A stretch of 6,552 bases of DNA from Actinomycetes bacterium (lineage in GTDB: Bacteria; Actinomycetota; Acidimicrobiia; Acidimicrobiales; RAAP-2), in contig JAJZMN010000030.1 of NCBI GenBank assembly GCA_021850345.1, forward strand, positions 1 through 6,552, in the 5' to 3' direction. Position 1 is the stretch's first letter. The number at the start of each line of letters is the position of its first letter. Under the pieces are notes generated by a model. That model did not search any database. It had not been told where the DNA came from and saw nothing but the letters and a program-made list of their open reading frames with translations. Shown here piece after piece: positions 1 through 5,888 of this stretch. The translations under genes and the position numbers were made by a program.

Positions 1-1
1 C

Positions 2-877
2 CCCGTCGTGGAGGACGGCTTTCAAGAAGGCGTCGTTCGCCAGGGCCTTTGCGACCTCGACGGGGATCGGGCCACCCCCTTGGAGCTGGCAGGGCTCGCC
101 GTCGTGGGCGTGGCCGCGCCGCCACGCGTAGAGGTCACAGACGATCACGAGCTCGACTTCGCGGCCGCGGCCGTGGGCCGTGGGCCCCGACGTGCAGGCG
201 AAGAGGGCGTCTGCGGCGTAGGCACTGAAGCGCTCGGGCACCCCCGTGCGCGTGGCCGCTTTGTGGCGGCGCTTGGCGTCGCGTTCGATCCTCGTGATCA
301 AAGAAAGCCCGAGGTGTGGGGGGAGCGCACCTTCAAAGCAGATCATCCCGAGGCCGTCTTTCCAGTGGCGGAACCGCCGGGCGGCCACCTGGGCGCGGTG
401 GAGGTCGGCGACCGGGGTCTTTGTGAACCGGGTCGCCCGGGCGGCGTCTTGGAGCTCTGCCAGGTCCCCGGTGCACGCCGCGGCGAGGAGCGCGGGCTCT
501 GCGTCGGGGAGTGTGTCGAGGGTCTTGGCGATCTCGTGGGCCTGGGCGATCGAGACCTCCCCGCCCAAGAGCGCCTCTTTGGTCGCGCGGTGCGCGTCGA
601 GGGCCTTTGCGAGCAAGAGGCCCTGACGGGCATCCCTTCGCGTCGTCCCTGCCTTTCGGGCCATCCAGTGCACCGGGTCCGCGCACCCCTTTGCCTTGTG
701 CACCCCCGAGGCGACGGCCCGGGCGCCCATAAAGAGCCGTGCGGCTGCACAAGCCTTCTCGGTGCGGGCCAGCTCGTCGGCGAGGGCGGCAGCGTCATGA
801 CCCGACAGTGCGGAGGGGTCGAAGTGCTCGAGCGCGCGCAAAAGCGACCTCGCTGCCTCTCCCACCGAGCGCGACAC
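2..877 (-). CDS. DUF222 (13E12 repeat family) protein, probable HNH endonuclease, N-terminal part
   Basis: Partial gene; the 3' end runs off the left edge. The minus frame is open for 292 codons and reads as a DUF222 domain. A helical segment has the hallmark G64-C-A-D-P-V-H-W71-M-A and a GTTRRDARQGLLLAKAL stretch (about 77-93). Near the window edge come a beta strand EVELVIVCDLYAW (240-252) and C263-Q-L-Q-G-G-G-P-I-P272. In this family the DUF222 region is followed by a C-terminal HNH nuclease module (Cys/His-rich, metal-dependent); that part is not visible, so nuclease activity is inferred. GTG at 877-875 is chosen because AGGAGG (891-886) sits 8 nt upstream and an in-frame TAA lies at 904-902. 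It is transcribed separately from the thiE operon, from a promoter carrying a LexA box. Members are often multicopy in actinobacteria (REP13E12 in mycobacteria) and their role is unsettled. Family call is firm; function is not. Confidence 0.88.
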   Translation of the reverse strand, partial: MSRSVGEAARSLLRALEHFDPSALSGHDAAALADELARTEKACAAARLFMGARAVASGVHKAKGCADPVHWMARKAGTTRRDARQGLLLAKALDAHRATKEALLGGEVSIAQAHEIAKTLDTLPDAEPALLAAACTGDLAELQDAARATRFTKTPVADLHRAQVAARRFRHWKDGLGMICFEGALPPHLGLSLITRIERDAKRRHKAATRTGVPERFSAYAADALFACTSGPTAHGRGREVELVIVCDLYAWRRGHAHDGEPCQLQGGGPIPVEVAKALANDAFLKAVLHDG

Positions 878-885
878 GCCCCCAA

Positions 886-891
886 CCTCCT
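886..891 (-). promoter_or_regulatory. Ribosome binding site of the DUF222 gene
   Basis: AGGAGG on the minus strand, 8 nt before the GTG at 877. It is a near-perfect Shine-Dalgarno match and decides the start codon of a gene that has no suitable ATG. Confidence 0.75.
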
Positions 892-976
892 GCCCCTTCC
901 CTTACTGACCAAGGAACGGACGCAGAAGGCCGCCGCCGCGCACAGCGACGAACGGCACTCCGGGCGTCTGACTCCT

Positions 977-1006
977 ACGATAGCGAACAGGTGTTCGCTT
1001 TGTCAC
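977..1006 (-). promoter_or_regulatory. Candidate promoter of the DUF222 gene
   Basis: On the minus strand GTGACA (1006-1001, 5 of 6 to TTGACA) is followed after 18 nt by TATCGT (982-977, 4 of 6 to TATAAT). The spacer is almost filled by the LexA palindrome, so bound repressor would block polymerase. The predicted start near 970 would leave a leader of about 90 nt. The -10 and -35 are weak matches taken alone; the placement of the operator between them raises the likelihood. Confidence 0.5.
982..999. promoter_or_regulatory. LexA operator (SOS box)
   Basis: AGCGAACAGGTGTTCGCT is a perfect inverted repeat with 8-nt arms and a 2-nt centre. Its core CGAAC-AGGT-GTTCG (984-997) matches the actinobacterial/Firmicute LexA consensus CGAAC-N4-GTTCG at every fixed base. 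It lies about 107 nt upstream of the DUF222 start, between the candidate -35 and -10. The thiE side only has a gene 3' end, so the DUF222 gene is the only visible target. SOS boxes in front of 13E12-family genes are known from Mycobacterium tuberculosis, which agrees with this reading. Confidence 0.85.
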
Positions 1007-1007
1007 A

Positions 1008-1029
1008 GACCAGGTCCGCAGGCCTGGTC
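1008..1029. repeat. Inverted repeat between thiE and the DUF222 promoter
   Basis: GACCAGG (1008-1014) and CCTGGTC (1023-1029) form a perfect 7-bp stem with an 8-nt loop. On the minus strand it lies 80 nt past the thiE stop and just before the DUF222 -35 element. No T-run follows. It could be a back-up terminator that insulates the SOS-controlled gene, or a protein site. Confidence 0.3.
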
Positions 1030-1089
1030 AGCGCGGGGACCACTCCCGCATGTGACGGCCGGGCAGCGCATCGCGCCGGTGCGAACGAG

Positions 1090-1105
1090 CGTCGAGGCTT
1101 CGACG
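1090..1105 (-). terminator. Possible thiE terminator hairpin (no U-tract)
   Basis: CGTCGA (1090-1095) pairs perfectly with TCGACG (1100-1105) over a 4-nt loop, starting 3 nt after the thiE stop codon. A proper U-tract is missing, as is common for GC-rich actinobacterial terminators, so the call rests on position and stem only. Confidence 0.3.
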
Positions 1106-1108
1106 TAG

Positions 1109-1810
1109 TCACAACGAAAAGGCGTTGCCCTCCGAAACGGCCTGTTCCGCAGACTCGATGGAGCTGTCGATTGCTCGCCGAAGCATGCGCGCCGCAGCGG
1201 CCGGGTCGTCCGCTTCCGTCAGCCACCGCACCACGACGAAGTGGCGTACGCCGGCGGCTGCAAGGTCGGGCACCGTCGAGGGCGTTACGCCGCCGGTCAC
1301 GAAGACGGGCCGACTGAGCGCTTCAGCCTCTCGCACGGCGATCGTCGCGTAGCCGACGCCGGTACCGGGGCGGCCAGGTTTCGTTGGGGTCTCCACGACC
1401 GGTCCAGCCGAGATGTAGTCGATCGGCTCGACTTCTGAGTGCTCGAGCTCCTCGGGTGCGTGAGTCGAGAGCCCGATGATCGCGAACGGACCGAGGATCC
1501 GCCGGGCGAGGAACGGCGGTGCGTCGTCTTGTCCGACGTGGACCCCGTCCGCACCCACCTCGAGCGCGAGGTCCGGGCGATCGTTGAGGATGAACGGCAC
1601 GTCGAGTTGGTTGCACACCTGCTGCACGAGAGCTGCTCGGCGAAGAATTGCTCGTGCCTCGAGGCCCTTGTCCCTCAATTGCACCACATCGACGCCTCCG
1701 GAGATGCAGGTGGCGACGAAGTCGGCCAGATCGGGGCGGTCTGGAGTGCAGAGATACAGCCGTCGCCCCGCGAGCGGGCCCCGATCTTCGTGGCGTATCC
1801 GAGCGCTCAC
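1109..1810 (-). CDS. thiE: Thiamine-phosphate synthase (ThiE)
   Basis: Cytosolic TIM-barrel enzyme that joins HMP-pyrophosphate with the carboxylated/thiazole phosphate to give thiamine phosphate and PPi. With the GTG at 1810 the protein has 233 residues, close to the usual 205-230. Visible family motifs: RRLYLCTPDRPDL (16-28), QLRDK (44-48, pyrophosphate/substrate binding), NDRPDLALEVGADGVHVGQDD (76-96, metal and HMP-PP site), GLSTHAPEE (113-121), GPVVETPTKPGRPG (136-149, thiazole-phosphate contacts) and VTGGVTP with the downstream AAAGVRHFVVVR (171-195, phosphate-binding end of the barrel). The frame is open back to 2254, but that upstream part is a shadow of the HhH-GPD gene. GTG 1810 has AAGG 7 nt upstream; GTG 1840 (GAGGG 9 nt upstream) or TTG 1882 are possible longer starts. 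It is the last gene of the MarR-ClC-HhH run. No other thiamine gene and no TPP riboswitch is visible. Confidence 0.93.
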   Translation of the reverse strand: MSARIRHEDRGPLAGRRLYLCTPDRPDLADFVATCISGGVDVVQLRDKGLEARAILRRAALVQQVCNQLDVPFILNDRPDLALEVGADGVHVGQDDAPPFLARRILGPFAIIGLSTHAPEELEHSEVEPIDYISAGPVVETPTKPGRPGTGVGYATIAVREAEALSRPVFVTGGVTPSTVPDLAAAGVRHFVVVRWLTEADDPAAAARMLRRAIDSSIESAEQAVSEGNAFSL

Positions 1811-1895
1811 CGTGCGGCCTTGCCCTCGGAGTCCTTCCACACTCTCCGACCCTCGGGCATCGTCTTGCTCGCCGATTTCCAAGGTTCCGCTGCCT

Positions 1896-2549
1896 TCATC
1901 GTCGCGGCGACCTGGATCTCGCTGCGGCGTTTGCAGAGACCGCCCTGTCAGCATTCGCATCGGCCGTCGCAGGGACCTTCGCAGCAGCTTTCGCCTCGCG
2001 CTTGCGACGGCGGACTTCGGCAAGGCTCTCGGTGTCGGTGATGTCGGCGACCGACAGAAAGGTTCCCGGTTCACCGAACGGATCGGAGGCTTCCACCCAG
2101 CCGGGGGGCCGCACGCCAAGCTGCTTTCCGCAGAGTGCCACGAAGATGCGGGCCTTGCGAGCGCCGAACCCAGGCAAGGCCTCGACGCGCCGACGGAGCT
2201 CGATCCCATCGCGGGCGTCAGTCCATATGCGGGACGCGTCACCGCCATAGTCATCGGCGACGACCCGGCAGAGTTCCTGCACCCGGTTCGCCATCGAGGC
2301 GGGGTAGCGGTGTACAGAGGGCCGAAGTGCGAACGCCTGGACGACGACGTCAGGATCCATGGACGCGATCCGGAGAGCGTCGATGGGAATGGTGAGTCCC
2401 AGCCGTTCCACCAGATCGGCTGGGCCGCGAAAGGCCTTTTCGATCGTGATCTGTTGGTCGAGAACCATCCCGATGAGGAGCGCCAAGGGATCCTCCGAGA
2501 TCAAACGGTCCGCTTGCTCGTCGCTTGAGAGGTGAAGCTGAGTCACCAC
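1896..2549 (-). CDS. HhH-GPD family DNA repair-type protein (uncharacterised subgroup)
   Basis: A 217-residue protein of the HhH-GPD base-excision superfamily, resembling the actinobacterial subgroup modelled as TIGR03252 (from memory). In order: LLIGMVLDQQITIEKAF (24-40), which corresponds to the start of the glycosylase fold; GPADLVERLG (42-51); RPSVHRYPASMANRVQEL (76-93); the helix-hairpin-helix VEALPGFGARKARIFVAL (122-139) expected to bind the DNA backbone; and SVADITDTESLAEVR (166-180). The tail from about 183 is Lys/Arg/Ala-rich, low-complexity and probably disordered. The VDxHxxR motif that carries the catalytic Asp after the hairpin in EndoIII/MutY enzymes is absent; the sequence there reads GWVEASDPFGE. 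Glycosylase activity is therefore not assured. GTG 2549 (or GTG 2546) starts 9 nt past the ClC stop with no strong Shine-Dalgarno, suggesting translational coupling. Confidence 0.85.
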   Translation of the reverse strand: MVTQLHLSSDEQADRLISEDPLALLIGMVLDQQITIEKAFRGPADLVERLGLTIPIDALRIASMDPDVVVQAFALRPSVHRYPASMANRVQELCRVVADDYGGDASRIWTDARDGIELRRRVEALPGFGARKARIFVALCGKQLGVRPPGWVEASDPFGEPGTFLSVADITDTESLAEVRRRKREAKAAAKVPATADANADRAVSANAAARSRSPRR

Positions 2550-2558
2550 GAGAGCGTC

Positions 2559-5102
2559 TCACACCAGCTGGCTGCCACGCTCGACCATCGGCGGCTTCGG
2601 TTGGTCGGTACCGCGGATCATGCGACGGGCCGCCTCCTCGGTCGTGGGGTTGGCGAGTGCGCTCACCACATCCCCCTGCCGGAGCGTCGTCGAACCGGTG
2701 GCGAAGAGCATGTGCTCACCGCGTTGCACGGAGATCACGATGCAACCCGGCGGGAGCCCTGCAGTGCTGAGCGGGACGTCCGCGACCGGTGAGTCCGCAC
2801 CCACGCGCTCTTCGACCGTCACCGCGCTCGGCGAGATCGCGGCGATCTGACCGGCATTGGCTGCCAGGGCGTGCTGGTACCCGCGAACGACGTCGCTGAT
2901 CGACAGGATGCCGACCACCCGCCGGCTCGAGGTGACGGTGACCCAGTGCCCACCCGCCTGCATCAGCGCTTCGAGCGCGACATTGAGTCGGGCGGACTCC
3001 GGAACGCTCGTGGTCGTCGTGTCCATCGCCGCTGCGACGGTGAGTTGGTCCGACGCTTCCAGCGCGCCAGAGGCCTCCGACTCGTCGAGCGAGCCGACCT
3101 CGGAGCCGTGCGCTGTCCGCGGCTCCTGATCGGATGCCGAGCTGTCGGATTCCCCGGCGCTTTCGGTGGCCGAGCTGACGAGGCCGCGACCAGCACCTCG
3201 GCCCAGCTCAGCGCCCTCACCGCCCTCCGCGTCTGCCGGAAGGCGCCCCTCGCCCGCGTCGGCCGGAAGGCGCCCCTCGCCCGCGTCGGCCGGAAGGCGC
3301 CCCTCGCCCGCGTCGGCCGGAAGGCGCCCCTCGCCGTCGCCTTCGGCAACCTGACGGGAGTCCCCGTCCCGGCTGCTCGGGACGCCCGCAGGCTGGAGCA
3401 GCCGGAGCACGCGACTCAGGTCGACCGTGCCGAGGTAGTAGCCGTCGCCGTCGACGACTGGCGCGCCGGGCACGCCGGCGGTGCGCAACTCGTCGCGGGC
3501 CTCGCCGAGTGGAGTGGTGTCTCGAAGCGTGAGCTTTGGTGGCGTCGCGGCGTCGACCACTTGGACGAGGGACAGCAATGGCAGGCCGAACTGCAGTCGG
3601 CTCGCTTCGGAGTCTTCGCGGGTCCGGAGTTGGGAACGGTAGATGCTGTCGTCCGACCTGGAGACGATGAACGTCGACAGTGCGATCGCGACCAGCGCCG
3701 GTGCGACGATCTCGATGCTCCCCGTCATTTCGGCCACCATGATCATGACGGCGAGCGGTGCTCGGGAGATGCCGCCGAAGACGGCCATCATGCCGACGAC
3801 GACGAACGGCGCCGGATCGTGACCGACACCCGGAGCGAACGGCTCGAACAGCCGCCAGAAGGCGAGGCCGGTGAAGGCGCCGATCACCATGCCCGGACCG
3901 AAGACGCCACCCGATCCCCCGGTGCCGATCGACAGGGCCGTCGCCACGATCCGGGCAAAGGGGAGCATCAGCACGATCCATAGCGGCGTGTGCAACAGGT
4001 CGCCCCTGAGCTGGAGCGACTGCTGTACCCAGCCGTAGCCGGTCCCGAGCACCTCGGGGAGCGCGAGGGCGATCAGGCCTACGAACAGTCCCCCGAGGGC
4101 AGGGCGGAGCTTCCGGGAGAACGGCAGACGACTGGCGAGTGTGGCGACGCCGTAGAAGCCCTTGGAGTACAGCAGCCCGACCCCGCCGGAGATGAGGCCG
4201 ATGACCCCGAACCAGAGGAGCTGGATGGGCTGATCGAAGTGGTAGGAGGGCGTCGCGAAGAGCGGGTGGAACCCGAAGACCGAGCCGAAGATCGCGTACG
4301 CGATGATCGACGCGAAGAGGCCCGGCATCAGCGCCGAGTACTCGAAGTCGTCTCGGTAGACGACGTCGGCGGCAAGCACCGCGCCGCCCAGCGGAGCGCT
4401 GAAGATGGCCCCGATGCCCGACCCGATGCCTACGGACACGGCGATGCGGCCGTCCTCCGGAGACAGGTCGAGGACGCGCGCGAGCAACGAGCCGAAGCCG
4501 GCGCTGATCTGGGCGGTCGGTCCTTCTCTCCCGCCCGACCCGCCCGACCCGATGGTGAGAGCGGAGGCGACGATCTTGATGATGACCGCCCTCAGGCGAA
4601 TGCCGCGCGGGTTGTAATGCACCGCGTCGATGGCCGCGTCCGTGCCGTGGCCCTCGGCCTCGGGCGCCCAGGTGAACACGAGAAATCCCGCGGCGAGGGC
4701 TCCCGCGACCACGACGAGCGGGATGGCCCATGCACGGAGGTAGTGGACGCCTGAGCCGAGCGCGTTGCCCTCACCCGCAGGAGTCGGGACGCGGTAGTTG
4801 GCCAGGGTCTGGAGGAAGAACTGCGTCGACAGTCGCAAGGCTTCGTAGAAGACGACGGCGCCCAGACCTGCCACCGCGCCGATCACCGAGGCGAGGATGA
4901 GCCAACGCATCAGGTACGACATGCGGTTGACGTGGCTGCTGGCCCAACTTGCGAAGCGACGCCAACCGGTTCGTCCCTGGAAGAGGGCGGTAGGGGTCGG
5001 CGCCGGAGCCGGTCGGGGACTGGGAGGCGTTGTCGAGCTCGACAGCTCGGCTGGAATGAGCTCCCCCGCCCGCAGAGGTCGGGGTGTCAGTTCGTCGGGC
5101 AT
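2559..5102 (-). CDS. ClC-family chloride channel/antiporter with split CBS pair and C-terminal RCK_C-like domain
   Basis: An 847-residue inner-membrane anion transport protein. Layout: Pro-rich cytosolic N-terminus (1-60); ClC membrane core (about 62-490) with GHGTD (151-155, equivalent of GSGIP), GSGGSGGREGP (185-195, gating Glu E193), FSAPLGG (234-240), GGVFGPGM (398-405, anion-pathway motif) and Y488 in the last helix; first CBS half (about 512-571); a charged linker (572-685) containing four perfect GEGRLPADA repeats (590-625); second CBS half (686-745, GGHWVTVTSSRRVVGILSISDVV); and a TrkA_C/RCK_C-like domain (about 752-830, GCIVISVQRGEHMLFATGSTTLRQGDVV in two strands). At the place of the ClC-ec1 proton glutamate (E203) this protein has Val247, preceded by Asp246. 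ATG 5102 is preferred: the frame extends to 5249, but that part overlaps the MarR gene and is not ClC-like. No strong ribosome site is visible. CBS and RCK_C parts suggest nucleotide or ligand gating. Confidence 0.9.
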   Translation of the reverse strand: MPDELTPRPLRAGELIPAELSSSTTPPSPRPAPAPTPTALFQGRTGWRRFASWASSHVNRMSYLMRWLILASVIGAVAGLGAVVFYEALRLSTQFFLQTLANYRVPTPAGEGNALGSGVHYLRAWAIPLVVVAGALAAGFLVFTWAPEAEGHGTDAAIDAVHYNPRGIRLRAVIIKIVASALTIGSGGSGGREGPTAQISAGFGSLLARVLDLSPEDGRIAVSVGIGSGIGAIFSAPLGGAVLAADVVYRDDFEYSALMPGLFASIIAYAIFGSVFGFHPLFATPSYHFDQPIQLLWFGVIGLISGGVGLLYSKGFYGVATLASRLPFSRKLRPALGGLFVGLIALALPEVLGTGYGWVQQSLQLRGDLLHTPLWIVLMLPFARIVATALSIGTGGSGGVFGPGMVIGAFTGLAFWRLFEPFAPGVGHDPAPFVVVGMMAVFGGISRAPLAVMIMVAEMTGSIEIVAPALVAIALSTFIVSRSDDSIYRSQLRTREDSEASRLQFGLPLLSLVQVVDAATPPKLTLRDTTPLGEARDELRTAGVPGAPVVDGDGYYLGTVDLSRVLRLLQPAGVPSSRDGDSRQVAEGDGEGRLPADAGEGRLPADAGEGRLPADAGEGRLPADAEGGEGAELGRGAGRGLVSSATESAGESDSSASDQEPRTAHGSEVGSLDESEASGALEASDQLTVAAAMDTTTTSVPESARLNVALEALMQAGGHWVTVTSSRRVVGILSISDVVRGYQHALAANAGQIAAISPSAVTVEERVGADSPVADVPLSTAGLPPGCIVISVQRGEHMLFATGSTTLRQGDVVSALANPTTEEAARRMIRGTDQPKPPMVERGSQLV
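3235..3335. repeat. 27-bp tandem repeat, about 3.7 perfect copies, inside the ClC gene
   Basis: Units of 27 bp start with gccggaaggcgcccctcg at 3235, 3262, 3289 and 3316. The first three are identical; the fourth is identical for 20 bp to 3335 and then diverges. The unit is a multiple of three, so it encodes four in-frame GEGRLPADA repeats (residues 590-625) in the linker between the two CBS halves. DNA identity including third positions points to recent slippage or duplication rather than old protein repeats. It is probably length-variable between strains without breaking the frame. Confidence 0.95.
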
Positions 5103-5138
5103 GTGCTCACTGTGCGAGCTCCGGGGTTTGCGGCCGCC

Positions 5139-5154
5139 CTGCCGCCCGCGGCAG
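5139..5154. repeat. GC hairpin between the MarR and ClC genes
   Basis: CTGCCG (5139-5144) and CGGCAG (5149-5154) make a perfect 6-bp stem with a CCCG loop in the 94-nt gap between the MarR stop and the ClC ATG. There is no U-tract. It might dampen read-through or stabilise mRNA; chance is also possible in such GC-rich DNA. Confidence 0.3.
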
Positions 5155-5196
5155 ACGGGCGCGGCACCGACGGAGACCTTGCGTCGATGCCGTGGG

Positions 5197-5649
5197 TCAC
5201 AGGTCCCATCCGGTGCTCCAGTCCTGTTCGGGTACCTCTCCCGCTGCATCCGCGAGGAGCTGGAGCCCCGCGACCACGGAGCGTCGAGCGTCTTCGGGTA
5301 CTGCGGTCAAGAGATTGGCGATCTCCTGCCGCCTTCGCTCGGTCACGACGTCGACCAGCCTCCGCCCCGCTTCAGTGAGACCGGCGCGGACCTGGCGACG
5401 GTCGTTGCGGTCGGTCCGGCGCCGGACCAGGCCCTTTCGTACGAGGCGGTCGCACAGCCGAGAGGCGGTCGGGGGCGTGACGCCGAGTGCATCGGCGAGT
5501 GCGGCGATCCCCTGCGGTCCTCGGGACGCGAGCACCACGAGTGAGCGGTACTGCGTGAGCGTGACGTCGTCGGCGTCGTCGAGGTTGGCCAATGAGCGGG
5601 CGGCGACCGCGACGAGGACGCGGCTCGCACTCAGCACCGCGTCGACCAT
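5197..5649 (-). CDS. MarR-family transcriptional regulator
   Basis: A 150-residue winged-helix repressor, a normal length for MarR proteins, which bind short palindromes as dimers and usually respond to small ligands. The core is clear: helix TLTQYRSLVVLASRGPQGIAALADALG (30-56, in two helices), the recognition helix PPTASRLCDRLVRKGLV (59-75) and the wing with the diagnostic D80-x-x-D83-R84-R85 followed by LTEAGRRL (91-98). The C-terminal dimer helices span about 100-138. ATG 5649 has AGGAG only 3 nt upstream, rather close; the frame has no other ATG, GTG or TTG close upstream that fits. It is first in the run MarR-ClC-HhH-ThiE, so it likely controls itself and the ClC gene through the 5650-5720 region. 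The inducer is unknown. Confidence 0.9.
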   Translation of the reverse strand: MVDAVLSASRVLVAVAARSLANLDDADDVTLTQYRSLVVLASRGPQGIAALADALGVTPPTASRLCDRLVRKGLVRRRTDRNDRRQVRAGLTEAGRRLVDVVTERRRQEIANLLTAVPEDARRSVVAGLQLLADAAGEVPEQDWSTGWDL

Positions 5650-5672
5650 CGGCTCCTGCTGCTCGCTTACGT

Positions 5673-5686
5673 GGCTAATAGTTGCC
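5673..5686. promoter_or_regulatory. Candidate MarR operator
   Basis: GGCTAATAGTTGCC is an imperfect palindrome (10 of 14 positions symmetric, pattern GGCnAnTAnTnGCC) about 24 nt upstream of the MarR ATG. It lies just downstream of the candidate -10, where a bound MarR dimer would block initiation. The site is assigned by position and symmetry only. Confidence 0.35.
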
Positions 5687-5687
5687 C

Positions 5688-5716
5688 ATGGTACGTAGGT
5701 TGGCCGCCATGCGCAA
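5688..5716 (-). promoter_or_regulatory. Candidate promoter of the MarR-ClC-HhH-thiE run
   Basis: On the minus strand TTGCGC (5716-5711) and TACCAT (5693-5688, 4 of 6 to TATAAT) are separated by 17 nt. A start near 5681 would fall inside the palindrome at 5673-5686 and give a leader of about 30 nt. The -35 is weak. Confidence 0.35.
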
Positions 5717-5829
5717 ACCGGCCCGGCGTTGCCCGAGCCGCCGCAACCCGGGCGCGACGGTGGCCCCACGAAAGCCGGATGGGTGTGGCGGCTCCGCGCT
5801 GGCGCAGAATCTTCGGGTGCGGGAGTACC

Positions 5830-5844
5830 GGTCCCAACCGGACC
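5830..5844. repeat. Short inverted repeat upstream of the acyl-CoA dehydrogenase gene
   Basis: GGTCC-CAACC-GGACC, perfect 5-nt arms with a 5-nt centre, 45 nt before the GTG at 5889 in the 239-bp divergent region. It could be an operator for this gene. The rest of 5650-5888 shows no gene and no convincing plus-strand promoter. Confidence 0.25.
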
Positions 5845-5878
5845 AACCAGGCCGGCGGGCGACTCTCCGCTGAGCGCC

Positions 5879-5883
5879 GGAGG
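5879..5883 (+). promoter_or_regulatory. Ribosome binding site of the acyl-CoA dehydrogenase gene
   Basis: GGAGG ends 5 nt before the GTG at 5889. It fixes this GTG as the start and shows that the 5' end of the gene is intact. Confidence 0.75.
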
Positions 5884-5888
5884 ATCCC

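Noticed and set aside
8..1108. Long plus-strand open frame of 366 codons opposite the DUF222 gene
   Set aside because: Its protein resembles nothing and is Gly/Arg-rich, while the opposite strand gives a clear DUF222 sequence with a good ribosome site. It is a GC-rich shadow frame.
1811..1895. TPP riboswitch upstream of thiE
   Set aside because: The stretch is only about 85 nt and no CUGAGA-type THI-box core was recognised on the minus strand.
1811..2254. In-frame N-terminal extension of ThiE up to an ATG at 2254
   Set aside because: The extension lies over the HhH-GPD gene in another frame and has no ThiE character; the family starts around RRLYL, just after GTG 1810.
3235..3335. CRISPR array
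   Set aside because: The units are contiguous without spacers and encode an in-frame peptide repeat.
3217..4731. A 504-codon minus-strand frame and several plus-strand frames over the ClC gene
   Set aside because: Their products are Arg/Pro/Gly-rich shadows. The 27-bp repeat, being a multiple of three, keeps other frames open too.
5103..5249. Longer ClC start at 5249
   Set aside because: It would overlap the end of the MarR gene, and the added residues are Arg/Gly-rich without homology. ATG 5102 is more likely.
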